Origin: JABDIP01 sp965250245
GTDB lineage: Bacteria > Pseudomonadota > Alphaproteobacteria > DSM-16000 > Inquilinaceae
Assembly: GCA_965250245.1 (NCBI GenBank)
Contig: OZ252296.1
Span: 1,798,001-1,862,000, forward strand
DNA length: 64,000 bases
Direction of reading: 5' to 3'
Notes under the pieces: generated by a model
Databases searched by the model: none
Told to the model about the DNA's origin: nothing
What the model saw: only the letters and a program-made list of their open reading frames with translations
Shown: one piece after another, positions 62,701 to 64,000 of the stretch
Layout: each line of letters opens with the position of its first letter
Position numbering within the stretch: the stretch's first letter is position 1
Made by a program: the position numbers and the translations under genes

Positions 62701-63363
62701 ATGAATCTGGAGATCAACATCAAGGTGCCGATCGGCGAGGGCGTGTCCGTGACACAGACCGCCCAGCCGCAGGCGGCCGCCGAACCGGCGCCGCCGATGG
62801 TCGACTATGCGCACCAGCCGGTCGCGCCGGCGACTGAACAACCGCCGCCGCTGGAGCAGCTTGCCCCGCCGGTGTCCGTCACCGCGGAGCCGGAGCCGCC
62901 ACCGATCAGCGCGCTGGGATTGACCAATGGCGGGCCGCCGGCCGAGCACCAGCCGCCGACCCTGGACGAGATGGGCCTCGGCGCATTCGCGTCGGGCGCG
63001 GAGCCCGGGCCGCCATCCCTCGACTCGTTCGGATTGGCGGAGGTCGGCGCATCGGCGGAACCGGGCCCGCCGGATCTCGGCGAGTTGGGCCTCGCCGGGC
63101 CAACCGGGTCGCCCGCGGAACCCGGGCCGCCGCCGCTCGAGACATTGGAGAGCTATGCGGCGGCGCCGACAGCGGACGCGCCGCCGCCGATGGAGGCGAT
63201 TGGCGTGACCGATCTGCCCGCGGTCGCCGACGATCTCGGCCCGCCGCCGATCGAGGAGATCGAGGCGCCGGTCCCGGAGCCGGAGCAGCCGCTCATCGCC
63301 TCGAAGTCCAAGCGCAAGCCCCGCGCCAAGGCGGCCTCGCGGTCGGCGCCCCGCAAGACCTGA
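62701..63363 (+). CDS. Proline-rich repeat protein of the protease cluster
   Basis: 220 residues starting MNLEINIKVPIGEGVSVTQT, after GAAAGGGAGCCTGAGATC. About nine imperfect units of 16-20 residues follow (residues 27-190), the best reading AEPGPPSLDSFGLAEVGAS and AEPGPPDLGELGLAGPTG: an acidic residue, Pro-rich core, then a short hydrophobic stretch often ending GL. The C-terminus (200-220) is strongly basic (SKSKRKPRAKAASRSAPRK). No signal peptide or membrane helix. Its composition suggests a disordered scaffold or binding protein. It is third in a possible operon with the protease and its free domain. Confidence 0.75.
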   Translation: MNLEINIKVPIGEGVSVTQTAQPQAAAEPAPPMVDYAHQPVAPATEQPPPLEQLAPPVSVTAEPEPPPISALGLTNGGPPAEHQPPTLDEMGLGAFASGAEPGPPSLDSFGLAEVGASAEPGPPDLGELGLAGPTGSPAEPGPPPLETLESYAAAPTADAPPPMEAIGVTDLPAVADDLGPPPIEEIEAPVPEPEQPLIASKSKRKPRAKAASRSAPRKT

Positions 63364-63393
63364 CCGCCGCCCGGCCGCGCTTGGCGAGGGCAG

Positions 63394-63431
63394 GGGCCGT
63401 CCCGACCACCCGGCCGGGACGGCCCTTCTTT
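63394..63431 (+). terminator. Rho-independent terminator after the protease cluster
   Basis: GGGCCGTCCCG pairs perfectly with CGGGACGGCCC across a ten-base loop, followed by TTCTTTGT. It begins 31 bases after the repeat-protein stop codon and supports the three genes upstream as a transcription unit. Confidence 0.8.
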
Positions 63432-63504
63432 GTGCGTTTCGCCGGTCGAGGCGCGCCGCATTCTGCTATGACCGGTTATCTGCCGCAGACAGGGGGTCAG
63501 GGCG

Positions 63505-63918
63505 ATGCCGATCAGCCGGTTCGTGGAGTACGAGGATGCGACGCCCGAAGTGCGGGCCGTCTACGACGACATCATGGCGACCCGCCAGGTCGATTGGGTC
63601 AACAATTTCTGGAAGGCGCTGGCGCAGCATCCGCCGACCCTGATCCGCACCTGGGAGAGCCTGAAGCAGGTGATGGCCCCCGGCGCGCTCGATCCGGCCA
63701 CCAAGGAAATGCTGTACGTCGCCGTCAGCATCGCCAATGACTGCGACTACTGCATCAACTCGCACATCGCCGGCGCCCGCAGGGCCGGCATGACCGAGGC
63801 GATGCTGGGCGAACTGCTTGCCGTGGTCGCCATGGCCAGCGAGACCAATGCACTGGCCACCGCCTATCAGGTGGAGCTCGACGAGCGCCTGCATGACGCA
63901 GCGCGGCAATCGGCGTAG
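63505..63918 (+). CDS. Carboxymuconolactone decarboxylase/AhpD-family protein
   Basis: 137 residues of the all-helical AhpD/CMD fold. The redox motif C80-D-Y-C83 followed by H87 (CDYCINSH) and the preceding acid (E68, in TKEMLYVAV) match the alkylhydroperoxidase-type branch rather than the Cys-less decarboxylases. It probably works as a thiol-dependent peroxidase or related oxidoreductase in the cytoplasm. A terminator separates it from the protease cluster, so it is likely independent. Confidence 0.87.
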   Translation: MPISRFVEYEDATPEVRAVYDDIMATRQVDWVNNFWKALAQHPPTLIRTWESLKQVMAPGALDPATKEMLYVAVSIANDCDYCINSHIAGARRAGMTEAMLGELLAVVAMASETNALATAYQVELDERLHDAARQSA

Positions 63919-64000
63919 TTGGGCGGGCCTTAGCCTAACACTCTGAATCGAAATGGCTGCTGCCAGTGGCAGCCGGGCATCTGCGAAGCCGACATGGTGC

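Noticed and set aside
63955..63974. Hairpin-like GGCTGC...GCAGCC at the right edge
   Set aside because: The stem is short, the spacing is irregular and there is no T-run; too close to the window end to judge.

Overview
The window is G+C-rich bacterial DNA with tightly packed genes. It carries no rRNA or tRNA gene that I could see, no insertion sequence and no CRISPR array. Tripartite TRAP transporters, LacI-type regulators, Gfo/Idh oxidoreductases, a ClpS/ClpA pair and GC-rich intergenic palindromes together suggest an alphaproteobacterium, perhaps Rhodospirillales-like. That placement is an inference from style, not from a marker gene.

Positions 1-38.8 kb form a long uptake and catabolism region. 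It holds the end of a branched-chain-amino-acid-type ABC operon (1-2496), an Agl/Gts-type sugar ABC operon with a divergent LacI regulator and an RraA-family aldolase-like enzyme (2862-9142), and a LacI regulator facing a ribose-type sugar ABC operon (9350-14195). A Tat-exported superoxide-reductase-like protein follows at 14383. Next come a TRAP transporter with a PhyH-type dioxygenase (14876-19272), a large RTX protein (19804-22773), a LacI regulator facing a glycine-betaine-type ABC operon that ends in a DUF1989-GcvT fusion (23026-30025), and a second TRAP catabolic operon with its own PhyH enzyme and LacI regulator (30056-38727). Each LacI regulator lies beside a palindrome that could be its operator.

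Positions 38.9-42 kb are the most surprising part. A 198-residue protein (39351-39947) carries the active-site pattern of ribosome-inactivating proteins, the rRNA N-glycosidases of the ricin and Shiga toxin A family. A perfect CRP-type palindrome (40049-40064) lies just upstream of it, and a stand-alone, divergent SecY gene (40080-41438) precedes it on the same strand.

Positions 42-51.7 kb return to sugar metabolism: two oxidoreductases, a divergent SDR, a third sugar ABC transporter (45599-50358), a LysE-type exporter and a YcxB-like protein. Positions 51.7-56.4 kb encode an RND efflux pump and its adaptor.

Positions 56.5-63.4 kb look like a proteolysis region: a YdjM-type membrane hydrolase, a divergent ClpS, a ClpA-type unfoldase, and, after an AT-rich island, a subtilisin-family protease. 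Its C-terminal domain recurs as a free-standing 73-residue protein next door, followed by a proline-rich nine-repeat protein. An AhpD/CMD-family protein closes the window.
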